Source: Gilvimarinus agarilyticus
GTDB taxonomy: Bacteria; Pseudomonadota; Gammaproteobacteria; Pseudomonadales; Cellvibrionaceae
Length of the DNA: 64,000 nt
Direction: 5' to 3'
Assembly: GCF_000832015.1 (NCBI RefSeq)
Contig: NZ_JXCJ01000001.1
Span: 771,169-835,168, forward strand
Made by a program: the position numbers and the translations under genes
The notes under the pieces: model-generated
Seen by the model: only the letters and a program-made list of their open reading frames with translations
Told to the model about the DNA's origin: nothing
Database searches by the model: none
In this document: positions 17,676 through 25,806 of the stretch, piece after piece
Layout: every line of letters begins with the position of its first letter
How positions within the stretch are numbered: the stretch's first letter is position 1

Positions 17676-18895
17676 GTGAGTTTAAACGCGTAGGACAATT
17701 ACTTCATATAGGTGTTGTCGCGGTTCTTGCCGTCGCTCTCGTGGCGTGTTCAAAAGCGCCAGAGTCAACCACCTTAACCATGACCGTTACCGCCAAGCCG
17801 TTTGAATTTAGTGTGCCAGCCAAGGGCGAATTGATTTCGGCCGAGGAGGTCACCATTAATGCACCGTCGGGCAATCGCGGGCGTTTGACGTTAGCCTGGA
17901 TGAAAGAAGAAAACAGCCGGGTTAACGCCGGCGATGTGGTGGCCCGTTTTGACGGCACCGAGCACGAGCTGGAAAAGCAGCGCGCCGAGCTGGAGCTGGA
18001 AAAAAACACCTTGTCGCGCGATGTAACTTCCCGTGGGCTGGATCAAAGTCAGTTTGCGATTGTGCAGCAGGCGGGCGAAGTGGCGCAAGAGAAAGCCATG
18101 GTGGAGCGCTTTAGCGTTGACGATTTAACGGTTTACTCAAAAAATGAAATTATCGATCAGCTGCTGAGTAAAGATTATTTGTCGGCACAACAATTGTACC
18201 TCGACTGGCGGCAGGACTCCCAGCAAACTCAAGGAGAAGCGCAGCTGCAGCTGCTGAGCCTTGAGGGTAAAAACTATCAGGATAAAATCAAGTTGCGTCA
18301 GGGCGCCTTGTCAAATCTAGAGGTGGTGGCGCCTGTCGACGGCATTCTGATCCACGCCAAAAACTGGCGTGGAGATAAAGTGCGCGCCGGACAAACACTG
18401 TGGCCGGGCTCTAAGCTTGGCTCTATCCCCAGTTTAGAAAAACTTCAGGCGCGCTTGTATGTGCTAGAAACCGAAGCCGCCGGTATTGAAATTGGCCAGC
18501 GGGCCGACATTGTTCTGGATGCCTACGCAGACCGCCCGCTCAGCGGAAAAGTGGTGGCGCTGGCCAATATAGCGGCACCGCGAGATAGACGCAGCCCTAC
18601 TAAGTACTTTGAGGTGACGGTAACGCTCGATGAATCCGATCCGAGCTTTATGCGGCCAGGGCAAAAACTAGAAGGGGAGGTGCAGGTGGCTTTTAAAGAT
18701 AACGCCTTAAGCATCCCCAATCAGGCAGTGTTTAAAGATGAACACGAGTCGTGGGTGTATGTAATGCGTGGCGGTGGATTTGCGCGGCAAGTGATTTCCA
18801 CCGGTCTGCGCAGCCTGACGCAAACGGAAGTAGTGAATGGTATTGCCGAAGGCGATCGCGTGGCGCTGCTTAAGCCCGCAGGAGAAACACTGTGA
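17672..18895 (+). CDS. Periplasmic adaptor (HlyD-like) 3, lipoprotein
   Basis: A 407-residue adaptor with a lipobox ALVAC (Cys26). It has the same order as adaptor 2: lipoyl half, coiled coil (about 95-210), second lipoyl half with LEVVAPVDGILIHA, beta-barrel and C-terminal domain (SIPNQAVF). Sequence similarity to adaptor 2 is limited to the fold, so it is not a recent duplicate. It starts with GTG inside GTGA of the preceding gene, a 4-bp overlap. Confidence 0.82.
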   Translation: MSEFKRVGQLLHIGVVAVLAVALVACSKAPESTTLTMTVTAKPFEFSVPAKGELISAEEVTINAPSGNRGRLTLAWMKEENSRVNAGDVVARFDGTEHELEKQRAELELEKNTLSRDVTSRGLDQSQFAIVQQAGEVAQEKAMVERFSVDDLTVYSKNEIIDQLLSKDYLSAQQLYLDWRQDSQQTQGEAQLQLLSLEGKNYQDKIKLRQGALSNLEVVAPVDGILIHAKNWRGDKVRAGQTLWPGSKLGSIPSLEKLQARLYVLETEAAGIEIGQRADIVLDAYADRPLSGKVVALANIAAPRDRRSPTKYFEVTVTLDESDPSFMRPGQKLEGEVQVAFKDNALSIPNQAVFKDEHESWVYVMRGGGFARQVISTGLRSLTQTEVVNGIAEGDRVALLKPAGETL

Positions 18896-20130
18896 AAAAG
18901 CTAAAAGATAGTTTTCTCGAAGCGCTGGAGCAACTGTGGTTTCACCGCTTACGCACCTTTCTAACGTTATTGGGAATGATTTTCGGCGTCGGTGCGGTTA
19001 TTGCCATGGTCAGTGTGGGCGAAGGTGCCGAAAAAGAGGCGCTACAGCTGATCGAGTCCATGGGGCTGCGCAATGTGTTGGTGGAAGAAAAAGCGATTTA
19101 TGGCGAGCGCCTGCGCGACGTGCGCAAACACTCGGTGGGGCTATCGCTGCAGGATGTGCGCGCCAGCATGGAGACCTTACCCTTTGCCCTAAACTACAGC
19201 GCTGAAAAAAAGATTGAGGTGTACGCGCTGTTTAGCCGCAACGCCGACAGTGACAGTGAAGTGCTGGGGGTTACCCCAAGTTTAAATGAACTCGGCAGTT
19301 TAGAGGTGGAGCGCGGCCGCTGGTTGACGGATGATGACAACCGTTACTACCGCCAAGTGGTGGTTATCGGTACGGCGGTTGCTAACCAGTTGTTTCCCCG
19401 CGGTAATGCCATCGGCCAAACCATTAAGGTTAATCACTTGTGGTTAGAGGTGGTGGGCGTGCTAAAAAGCAAAAACTTAAGTAAAGATAACTTTCAAGGC
19501 GTGCAATTATCCGGTGAAAATAACCGCATTTATATGCCGCTTGAAACCGCGCTTAAGCGTTTTGAGTTTCGCGATATGGCCTCCGAGATCGACGCGTTTC
19601 GGGTTGAGTTGAGCCCGGGTGTTAGCCCTCAGGCAGCCGCTAAAAACTTAGCGCACCTACTGGATCGGCGCCATGGCCAGGAGCAGGACTACAATATTGT
19701 GGTGCCCGCCGAGCTGCTTAACCAGCACGAACAAACCCAGCGTATTTTTAATATTATTATGTCCTGCGTGGCCGGCATCTCATTGCTGGTGGGCGGCATC
19801 GGCATTATGAATATCATGCTTGCCACAGTGCTGGAGCGCACTAACGAGATCGGTTTGTTGCGAGCCATTGGTGCGACGGAAAAAAATGTACGCGATCAAT
19901 TTATAATCGAGAGTGTTACCATTGCCGGTATTGGTGGCCTGTTGGGTATTGTTTTAGGGTTTAGTTTGGCGGCGGTAATCTCTACCTTTGCCGGCTGGCC
20001 GGTGGCATGGTCACTGAATGCTGTGGTGGTGGCGGTTTTGTTCTGCACGGCTACCGGCTTGATTTTTGGCATTTACCCGGCGATAAAAGCCTCTCAGCTG
20101 GATCCGATTACCGCACTGCAACACGATTAA
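18892..20130 (+). CDS. MacB-type ABC transporter permease
   Basis: A 412-residue inner-membrane protein. One N-terminal membrane helix (about 18-42) is followed by a periplasmic core domain (about 45-275) and three C-terminal helices (about 283-400) with the FtsX motif NIMLATVLERTNEIGLLRAIGA. This is the MacB/LolC-type mechanotransmission permease, here separate from its ATPase. It starts with GTG in a 4-bp overlap and ends the five-gene operon. The substrate cannot be read from sequence; macrolides, peptides, lipids or siderophores are all possible. Confidence 0.88.
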   Translation: MKKLKDSFLEALEQLWFHRLRTFLTLLGMIFGVGAVIAMVSVGEGAEKEALQLIESMGLRNVLVEEKAIYGERLRDVRKHSVGLSLQDVRASMETLPFALNYSAEKKIEVYALFSRNADSDSEVLGVTPSLNELGSLEVERGRWLTDDDNRYYRQVVVIGTAVANQLFPRGNAIGQTIKVNHLWLEVVGVLKSKNLSKDNFQGVQLSGENNRIYMPLETALKRFEFRDMASEIDAFRVELSPGVSPQAAAKNLAHLLDRRHGQEQDYNIVVPAELLNQHEQTQRIFNIIMSCVAGISLLVGGIGIMNIMLATVLERTNEIGLLRAIGATEKNVRDQFIIESVTIAGIGGLLGIVLGFSLAAVISTFAGWPVAWSLNAVVVAVLFCTATGLIFGIYPAIKASQLDPITALQHD

Positions 20131-20140
20131 CTCTCGTTCT

Positions 20141-20162
20141 GCGCTGACCGCTCGGTCAGCGC
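20141..20162 (+). terminator. Strong hairpin after the ABC exporter operon
   Basis: GCGCTGACCG (20141-20150) and CGGTCAGCGC (20153-20162) pair perfectly over 10 bp with a 2-nt loop, 11 bp after the permease stop. There is no T-run, so it may act with Rho or protect the mRNA end. Confidence 0.5.
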
Positions 20163-20340
20163 TTAGCCCTTCCCACATTTTTGCAAACTCTACCGGCGGC
20201 CGCCGTTATTTACATCGTATTGTTCTATCAATAGGTTCCCAGCCCGCGTTGTACGGCCTCGCGCGGATGGCGCCAATTTTGCTATAGCCTATAGTTCTAA
20301 TGTTCAATCGATTGTAAAAACGGATAATAGGTTAACGGGG

Positions 20341-21096
20341 ATGATGGGATTTAATCGCTTTTTTACCTGGCTTGGTAGCCGTGAACTCACGGTTATGTGC
20401 GTGGTGTTTGCGCTGTTGGCGTCTATTTGGGTATTTGCCGAGATTGCCGATGAGGTGACCGACGGTGAAACCCACGAGTTTGATCGCAGCGTATTGCTGA
20501 TGATGCGCAGCGCCGACGACGTGTCCGACCCCATCGGCCCCGGTTGGGTCGAAGAGATGGGGCGCGATATAACCGCACTCGGCGGCAATGTTGTGCTGAC
20601 CTTGCTGACCCTGGTCGTGATGGGCTATTTAGTGCTATGTCAGCGTCGCCGCTTGGCCTTAGTCGTACTTGCGGCCTCTCTGGGCTCGCTCGGGGCCAAT
20701 ACGTTACTCAAAGACTCCTATGAGCGCGACCGGCCTGATTTAGTCCCCCACGGCGCCGAGGTGTACACCGCAAGTTTTCCCAGTGGCCATTCCATGGTTG
20801 CCGCCGCCACTTATTTAACGCTGGGCGCCCTGTTGGCGCGGGCCGAAAAGCGACGCAGGTTAAAAGCGTATTATTTGCTGGTGGCCTTTACGATTACGCT
20901 GCTAGTGGGTATGAGCCGCGTGTATTTGGGCGTGCATTGGCCCACCGATGTTTTGGCTGGCTGGACGGCGGGTGCCGGTTGGGCACTGGCTTGCTGGCTA
21001 TTGGCCGGCTGGCTACAAAAGCGCGGGCAGGTAGAGCCCGAGTCTGATAACCCTACGGCCTTAGATGGCCCCTCCACTGATAAGGCATTGCAATGA
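20341..21096 (+). CDS. PAP2-family membrane phosphatase
   Basis: A 251-residue multi-pass protein of the type 2 phosphatidic acid phosphatase family. The three family motifs are present: KDSYERDRP (124-132), PSGH (147-150) and SRVYLGVHWPTD (192-203), which together hold the phosphate-binding and catalytic residues. Membrane segments lie near residues 18-35, 85-100, 105-123, 152-167, 176-192 and 205-222. It probably dephosphorylates a lipid phosphate or undecaprenyl diphosphate. It overlaps the next gene by 4 bp, and a diacylglycerol-kinase-like gene follows, so the group may act on lipids. Confidence 0.88.
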   Translation: MMGFNRFFTWLGSRELTVMCVVFALLASIWVFAEIADEVTDGETHEFDRSVLLMMRSADDVSDPIGPGWVEEMGRDITALGGNVVLTLLTLVVMGYLVLCQRRRLALVVLAASLGSLGANTLLKDSYERDRPDLVPHGAEVYTASFPSGHSMVAAATYLTLGALLARAEKRRRLKAYYLLVAFTITLLVGMSRVYLGVHWPTDVLAGWTAGAGWALACWLLAGWLQKRGQVEPESDNPTALDGPSTDKALQ

Positions 21097-21890
21097 ACAC
21101 AACGGCAGTTAATACAAATGATATTTCAGCCATTGGTGTGCTAGCGCGTATGGGCTACGCCGCACGGGCATTGGTTTATTTGGTGGTGGGCTCTCTGGCG
21201 ATTTTAACGGCCGTTGGCTTGGGCGGCGAAACCACGGACAGTAGAGGCGCGGTGCGCGAAATTGCGCAACAACCGTTTGGCAAAATATTGCTGATTTTAT
21301 TGGTGCTTGGTTTGATTGGTTATGTGGTTTGGCGCACGACACAGGCCCTGACCGATAGTGACGATCATGGCACCTCGGCAAAGGGGTTAGGCGTGCGCGC
21401 CGGCTTGTTAATCAGTGCAGTCACTCACGCGGCGCTTGCCTTATTTACAGCTAAATTAATTTGGTCTGGTGATGATGGCGGCGGCGGTCAGCCCACTTGG
21501 CTGTCTAGCGATCCGGGGTTGTGGTTGCTGGGGGCTATCGGTGTGGGTATGGCTGTGGCGGGTATTGCTCATATGGTAAAAGGCTGGAAGGTCGGTTACC
21601 AAAAATTTATGCGTTTACCGCCTTCTCAGGTAAGCTGGATGCAGCCGCTGTGTCGTTTTGGCTTGGTCGCTCGCGGCGCCGTGTTGATTTTGATTGGCGC
21701 GATTCTGGCCCGCTCGGCGATTGTCGCTCAAAGCTCGGATGTTAAAGGGATCGCCGATGCGCTCAACGCGCTGCGCGATAGTGCCTACGGCGCCTGGCTG
21801 TTAGGGGTGGTTGCAGCGGGCTTAGTGGCTTTTGGCTGTTACAGTTTACTTGAGGCGATCTATCGTCGTATTGATGATAACGATGAATAA
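21093..21890 (+). CDS. DUF1206 membrane protein
   Basis: A 265-residue protein with about six hydrophobic segments in three similar pairs, each beginning with a pattern such as RMGYAARALVYLVVG, PLCRFGLVARGAVLILIG. This triplicated layout is that of the DUF1206 family of unknown function. It starts with ATG in a 4-bp overlap with the PAP2 gene and overlaps the lipid kinase gene by 8 bp, so the three are translated as a unit. Confidence 0.82.
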   Translation: MNTTAVNTNDISAIGVLARMGYAARALVYLVVGSLAILTAVGLGGETTDSRGAVREIAQQPFGKILLILLVLGLIGYVVWRTTQALTDSDDHGTSAKGLGVRAGLLISAVTHAALALFTAKLIWSGDDGGGGQPTWLSSDPGLWLLGAIGVGMAVAGIAHMVKGWKVGYQKFMRLPPSQVSWMQPLCRFGLVARGAVLILIGAILARSAIVAQSSDVKGIADALNALRDSAYGAWLLGVVAAGLVAFGCYSLLEAIYRRIDDNDE

Positions 21891-22818
21891 CCCCGCTATG
21901 CACAACCAACCGATACGCAACGCTTTATTAATCGTGAACCCTAAAGCGCGTCAGGGCGCCGAGGCGCAGCTGGATGAAGGCATTGCGCAGCTCGAGCAAG
22001 CGGGTATTAAGCTCGAGCGACTTGCCTCTGAGGGGCCGGAGCAAAGCCGTCGGGCCGTGCTGGAGCGTAAAGACTCGCTCGATTTGGTTATCGTGGGGGG
22101 CGGTGATGGCACCATAAGCTCGATGGCTGGCACCTTACATGAGTGTCAGTTGCCCCTGGCCGTATTACCGTTAGGTACCGCTAATGATTTAGCGCGTTCG
22201 TTGGGGTTGTCGGGTGAATTGCCAGAGGCTTTTGCGGTAATTGCCGCCGGGTATCGCCAGCGCATCGATTTGGGTGTGGTTAACGAGCATTACTTTTTTA
22301 ATGTGGCGCATCTTGGCTTAGGCGTTAAAGTCACTGAAGAGCTCACCCAAGACGTAAAGAAACACTGGGGTGTGTTCAGCTATCTAAAAGCATTTTTTGC
22401 CGCACTCGCACGGGTTAAGCAATTTAAAGCGAGCCTGTCGGTGGATGGCGTACACTACCGGCAGCGATCCATTCAGCTGGCGATTGGTAACGGCCGCTAC
22501 TATGGTGGTGGTAACATTGTGGATGAAAACACCCGCATCGACGATGGTAAATTATCGCTCTACAGCTTACGCCCGCAAACCGTCTGGGAATTATTAACCC
22601 TGGCACCGCTGTTACGCGATGGTCGCCAGCGTTACAATAATCGGGTGTTTAATATTCAGGCCCGGCAGATAGACATTAATACCGGTCGTAAACGTATGGC
22701 GATTCACGCCGACGGCGAGCCGGTTGCACACACACCGGCCAAATTTTATGTGCTGCCCCAGGCGCTCGAGGTGCTGGCCCCCAAGCCCACTGAGCCCGCG
22801 CCGCACAGTGACAGTTGA
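21883..22818 (+). CDS. Diacylglycerol kinase-like lipid kinase (YegS/DagK family)
   Basis: A protein of 311 residues from ATG 21883. The N-terminal catalytic domain has the nucleotide-binding GGGDGTISS motif and LPLGTANDLARSLGL, followed by the beta-sandwich domain with GNGRYYGGG and the ending DGEP. The family phosphorylates lipids such as diacylglycerol or phosphatidylglycerol. The longer frame from 21832 lies inside the DUF1206 gene; ATG 21883 or ATG 21898 are better starts. Confidence 0.88.
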   Translation: MNNPAMHNQPIRNALLIVNPKARQGAEAQLDEGIAQLEQAGIKLERLASEGPEQSRRAVLERKDSLDLVIVGGGDGTISSMAGTLHECQLPLAVLPLGTANDLARSLGLSGELPEAFAVIAAGYRQRIDLGVVNEHYFFNVAHLGLGVKVTEELTQDVKKHWGVFSYLKAFFAALARVKQFKASLSVDGVHYRQRSIQLAIGNGRYYGGGNIVDENTRIDDGKLSLYSLRPQTVWELLTLAPLLRDGRQRYNNRVFNIQARQIDINTGRKRMAIHADGEPVAHTPAKFYVLPQALEVLAPKPTEPAPHSDS

Positions 22819-22836
22819 TGTAACAGGATGCCTATC

Positions 22837-23280
22837 ATGAGTGTATTACGCACTGAACTGCAAGTTGCCCTTAACGATTTACACGTCGCCTTAATGGAAA
22901 GCGCCGACCACTATCGCTACGCGGCCGAGTTTGTCACAGACGAGCGAACCGGCAAGCTGTTTGAAACTCTGGCCGAGGCGCGAGACTTACTCGCGGATGA
23001 GGCCGAAGAGGCCATCCGCGATGCCGGCGATTTACCCTCCGTACCCGATGCCGACCGCGAAACCGGCGAGCATTTACTGCAACGGCTAGAGGCGGTCTTC
23101 TCCGCCGATCAGGCGGCCGATGTTATGGCGCAGCGGCTTGAAGGGGAACAGGAGTTTGAGCACTTAATAAAAGCGCCCGAGATGGAAGTCATAGACAAAG
23201 ATTACCCCACGCTGCGCCGCGCTTGTTTACAAAGTATTGAGGTGGCGCGCGAAAAGCTTAAAACCACGCCTGCGGCTTAA
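22837..23280 (+). CDS. Ferritin-like / DUF2383-type four-helix protein
   Basis: A 147-residue helical acidic protein. It looks like a four-helix bundle with ESADHYRYAAEFV, LLADEAEEAIRDAG and EQEFEHLIK segments, in the manner of DUF2383 and ferritin-like proteins. Metal ligands cannot be assigned with confidence. An upstream ATG at 22828 overlaps AGGA itself; AGGA at 22825-22828 is well spaced (8 bp) for ATG 22837, so I chose the latter. It is 18 bp from the lipid kinase stop and probably in the same operon. Confidence 0.65.
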   Translation: MSVLRTELQVALNDLHVALMESADHYRYAAEFVTDERTGKLFETLAEARDLLADEAEEAIRDAGDLPSVPDADRETGEHLLQRLEAVFSADQAADVMAQRLEGEQEFEHLIKAPEMEVIDKDYPTLRRACLQSIEVAREKLKTTPAA

Positions 23281-23335
23281 GTGTGGTCATCAGCCTGTTA
23301 ATAAGGTGATGTTGGCGTGGCTGTTTTCTTACTGA

Positions 23336-23618
23336 GTCATACCGGCCTTGAGCCGGTATCCAGTGGCTTTGCTCCTTACGTCGTAGTATGTGCGGCAAAC
23401 GAGTACATTGGTTGCTTATCCACCTTGTGTGCCCTCAGTCGCCGAGCGGGCGAATTACTTCTTGTTGTGCGACAAGAGGCAATCAATGCTGTTCCTACGT
23501 TGTTCTATTCAACTACATCCCTGTAGCGATTCGGGTTACCTCGCTCCGGCCTATTTTTGCAAGCCGTGTCGACAAAGCACGGCCCAGACTGGCCTCTCTG
23601 CCTGCGGCATTCACCTTC
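23336..23618 (+). repeat. Non-coding repeat, copy A
   Basis: The copy begins with GTCATACCGGCCTTGAG and its own small hairpin (TACCGGC/GCCGGTA), continues through CAGTGGCTTTGCTCCTTACG and CCCTCAGTCGCC, and ends at CGGCATTCACCTTCTCC. Copy B repeats these blocks in the same order with point changes. This looks like an interspersed repeat of the host rather than a gene. Confidence 0.75.
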
Positions 23619-23635
23619 TCCTGTTTACTTACAGC

Positions 23636-24001
23636 GTCATACCGGCCTTGACCGGTATCCAGTGGCTTTGCTCCTTACGTAGTAGTCTGGGCGGCAAACG
23701 AGTACATTGGTTGCTTACCCACTTTGTGTGCCCTCAGTCGCCGGGCGGGCGAATTACTTCTTGTTGTGCGACAAGAAGTAATCAATGCTGCTCCTGCGCG
23801 TCCATGCGCTCGCTGCATTAGTGCATCCATGCACGTCAAACGCACCCCGGTTCACGGCCCTCGGCAACTGCTCCTGCGTTGTTCTACTACGCTACATCCT
23901 TGTAGCTATGCGGGTTCCCTCACTCCAGCCGATTTTAGGGGGCCGTATCGACAGGACGCGGCCCAGGCCGGCCTCTCTGCCTTCGGCATTCACCTTCTCC
24001 A
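23636..24001 (+). repeat. Non-coding repeat, copy B, with an 80-bp extra segment
   Basis: Same block order as copy A, shifted by 300 bp. It contains an extra segment of about 80 bp (23799-23878) that copy A lacks. The extra segment is bounded by the 11-bp direct repeat CTGCTCCTGCG at 23788-23798 and 23868-23878, as expected for a slippage or insertion event. Confidence 0.75.
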
Positions 24002-24487
24002 TGCCCTGGCGATACTTGCGCGAACGTCCTGTTTGCTTACCCCCTAAAATAGGTCTGCGTTCGGCTCGCTCTCAGGGGCCCCAGGTGTGCCACTCTGCGG
24101 GCCCGAAGGCATTTTCTCGACTGCGACCGAAACTCACGTGAGTTCGTTGTTCTATAACTGTATGGCATTTCATTGGCGTCTGACGTCAGACCTCCGACAT
24201 CAGACGTAAACCCCATTGCAAAACGGGTTTCCCCATGGCACTATTTTCTTCATTAAACATGCGTTTATTGTTGTCACTCAGTACAACTATAATCAGTGGC
24301 TTAGCCAGGAGGCTGGGGGTGGGACAGGGCAGTATCTAAGAGTCAGCGCATGCCCTTCTTTTTCTGTTCGTTTTCAGGGGAAAACCCTTGAACACCGCGC
24401 GGTAGAGTTCCTAGAGTTAACTAAAAAGCCATTATTTTCAGTGGGTTAATTGTACCTTTCGACAACTCAGATAGGTCCACTGGATGC

Positions 24488-24518
24488 GGTAAATGTGCGA
24501 CTAAGTCGCACATTTACC
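24488..24518. repeat. Perfect 31-bp palindrome at the array border
   Basis: Arms GGTAAATGTGCGACT (24488-24502) and AGTCGCACATTTACC (24504-24518) are exact complements around a single A. The inner part, TGCGACTAAGTCGCA, recurs in inverted form as TGCGACTTAGTCGCA at 24619-24633, directly before the first cassette boundary. There is no T-run. It may be a protein-binding site or a remnant of a recombination site. Confidence 0.7.
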
Positions 24519-24643
24519 AAACAAAGATGTTTCAAAACAACCAACTTTCACTGTGTTTTCAAAAGGTTATGCTATTTTTCGAGTCGACCATTAGTGGAGA
24601 TAGGGTGAAAGGGAAAAGTGCGACTTAGTCGCATGAATTAGCT

Positions 24644-24650
24644 GTTAGGT
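24644..24650 (+). repeat. R' core site starting the cassette array
   Basis: GTTAGGT fits the integron core GTTRRRY. Its complement ACCTAAC is exactly the R'' box found at the end of the first cassette (25170-25176), so this is the true left boundary of cassette 1. No matching R'' lies upstream, so the site is either an attI remnant or the right half of a truncated attC. Confidence 0.65.
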
Positions 24651-24659
24651 ACCACAACC

Positions 24660-24920
24660 ATGTTCACACCAGAATTCGTGAGTGAAGACCGAGGCGAGTA
24701 CATTCTTATAGCTAATCACAGCCTCGAAAATTCCGAAGCAATCGAGATGAGTATTGCTTACAACCGTGGTCGGATAGCTTTTGGGGCTTCACAATTACCT
24801 TCGCATTTACAAAGCTGTCGCCTCATCTATGACATACGTGGGCAAGTGGTATCCGACAATGTGATCGACCAAATTCGTCAAGCTCTTGGTCAAGACTGTA
24901 TTTTGGAGTTTAAAAGCTGA
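24660..24920 (+). CDS. Cassette 1 hypothetical protein A
   Basis: An 86-residue soluble protein of unknown family. It starts 9 bp after the cassette boundary and shows no signal peptide or membrane segment. The stop shares one base with the start of the next gene (TGATG), so the two form a translationally coupled pair in one cassette. Two-gene cassettes often code for toxin-antitoxin or similar pairs, but neither protein shows a motif I recognise, so no function is given. Confidence 0.55.
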   Translation: MFTPEFVSEDRGEYILIANHSLENSEAIEMSIAYNRGRIAFGASQLPSHLQSCRLIYDIRGQVVSDNVIDQIRQALGQDCILEFKS

Positions 24921-25162
24921 TGGGGATTCAAGCAGTAGTAAAAACGGAAAATCCCAAGAGGGTTGAGTCAGTGTTTGACGAGTTTTTTGGGGAAATTGAG
25001 TTTTTTCCCCTTGAAAATGGTTTCTTCGGACTCTCCATCCCAACAAAAGTCGTTAATACTCTTGGTGAGCGAGCTGTTTTCGGAAAGCTCGCTACTCTGG
25101 ATCACTATGAGCTTTGGTCGGGCTCCTGGCGTAAACCAAAATCAAAATGGAGGCTATGGTAA
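24920..25162 (+). CDS. Cassette 1 hypothetical protein B
   Basis: An 80-residue protein with a basic C-terminus (SWRKPKSKWRLW). It overlaps protein A by one base and ends 8 bp before the attC site. Family not recognised. The acidic N-terminal part (ESVFDEFFGEIEFF) and basic tail are the only visible features. Confidence 0.55.
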   Translation: MGIQAVVKTENPKRVESVFDEFFGEIEFFPLENGFFGLSIPTKVVNTLGERAVFGKLATLDHYELWSGSWRKPKSKWRLW

Positions 25163-25169
25163 AGGTGGC

Positions 25170-25253
25170 ACCTAACAATCGCAGGCACAGCGACGGCTTT
25201 TCCGTTGCGGCCTCGCCTTCACTACAAAGCCGCGCGTGCTGCGGGCGTTAGGC
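25170..25253 (+). repeat. attC site of cassette 1
   Basis: R'' ACCTAAC (25170-25176) complements the cassette's own R' GTTAGGT at 24644. The site ends with the next R', GTTAGGC (25247-25253). The inner arms, CGCAGGCACAGCG and CGCGTGCTGCGGG, pair with an unpaired extra base, as in folded attC hairpins. Length 84 bp. Confidence 0.85.
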
Positions 25254-25274
25254 GTAAAATCGGAATTCAGAGTA

Positions 25275-25677
25275 ATGCCAAAAGGAAAATGTAATTGCGG
25301 GGCAGTTTCTTTCGAAATAGACAGAGCACTGTCAGATATATTTGTATGCCATTGCTCGATCTGCCAGTAATTCAACTGGCAGCATGGGAATTGCTGTTTG
25401 CATTGCATCTAAAGACGATTTCAATTGGCTGCAAGGCGAGGGAAAGATTCGCCAATGGTCTAAACCTGGGCATGACTGGCAAACTAGTTTTTGTGAAGTC
25501 TGTAGTTCTCCTGTGCCAGGAGAAAATGATGAAAATAATATGTATATCCCTGCAAGCTTACTCACTTCGGATGATAGTACTCTTAGAATTACTCATCATC
25601 TTTATATCGGGTCAAAGGCTAGTTGGGAGGAGATTGCAGGCGGAGCGAAGCAGCACGTAGCGGGCTACAGTGGGTGA
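25275..25677 (+). pseudogene. Cassette 2: GFA-family (CENP-V/GFA) enzyme gene with frameshift
   Basis: Two adjacent frames together encode one GFA-type zinc protein. The first, from ATG 25275, gives MPKGKCNCGAVSFEID and the zinc ligands CxC and CHCSIC before a stop at 25368-25370. The second, open until 25677, continues with NSTGSMGIAV and the remaining cysteine pair FCEVC. Joining them needs one base to be skipped near 25367. Family members handle glutathione or small aldehyde adducts, with zinc held by these cysteines. The break may be a real mutation, a sequencing error or a programmed shift. If it is real, the enzyme is lost. The single indel and otherwise intact sequence argue for a recent event. 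Confidence 0.7.
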
Positions 25678-25680
25678 TCC

Positions 25681-25797
25681 GCCTAACAATGCAATGCAGC
25701 CGACGTCTTACTTTGTGCACCTTTTGCACGGTCGCTGCGCTCCCATTTTCGTGCAAAAGGCACACAAAGTAAGCCGCGGCTGATCGCGGCGTTATGC
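25681..25797 (+). repeat. attC site of cassette 2
   Basis: R'' GCCTAAC (25681-25687) complements the cassette's R' GTTAGGC at 25247. The site ends at GTTATGC (25791-25797). The centre carries a long inverted repeat, TTACTTTGTGC and GCACACAAAGTAA, around the cassette hairpin tip. Length 117 bp. Confidence 0.85.
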
Positions 25798-25806
25798 AAT
25801 CATCCT

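Larger units (their letters stand above)
23281..24643. other. Gene-free accessory region with duplicated repeat and palindromes
   Basis: About 1.36 kb without a credible gene; the short open frames inside it follow the repeats and lack family features. It holds two copies of a roughly 285-bp repeat (23336 and 23636), the 14-bp palindrome GTCTGACGTCAGAC (24178-24191) with a further TCAGACG downstream, and a very strong palindrome at 24488-24518. It ends at the first cassette boundary of the integron array. No integron integrase gene is found here. Confidence 0.6.

Noticed and set aside
23336-24001. CRISPR array
   Set aside because: The repeats are two long diverged copies about 300 bp apart, not short identical repeats with regular spacers, and no cas genes are present.
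23281-24449. Several open frames of 60-140 codons in the repeat region
   Set aside because: They follow the duplicated repeat in several frames at once, have low-complexity composition and resemble no family.
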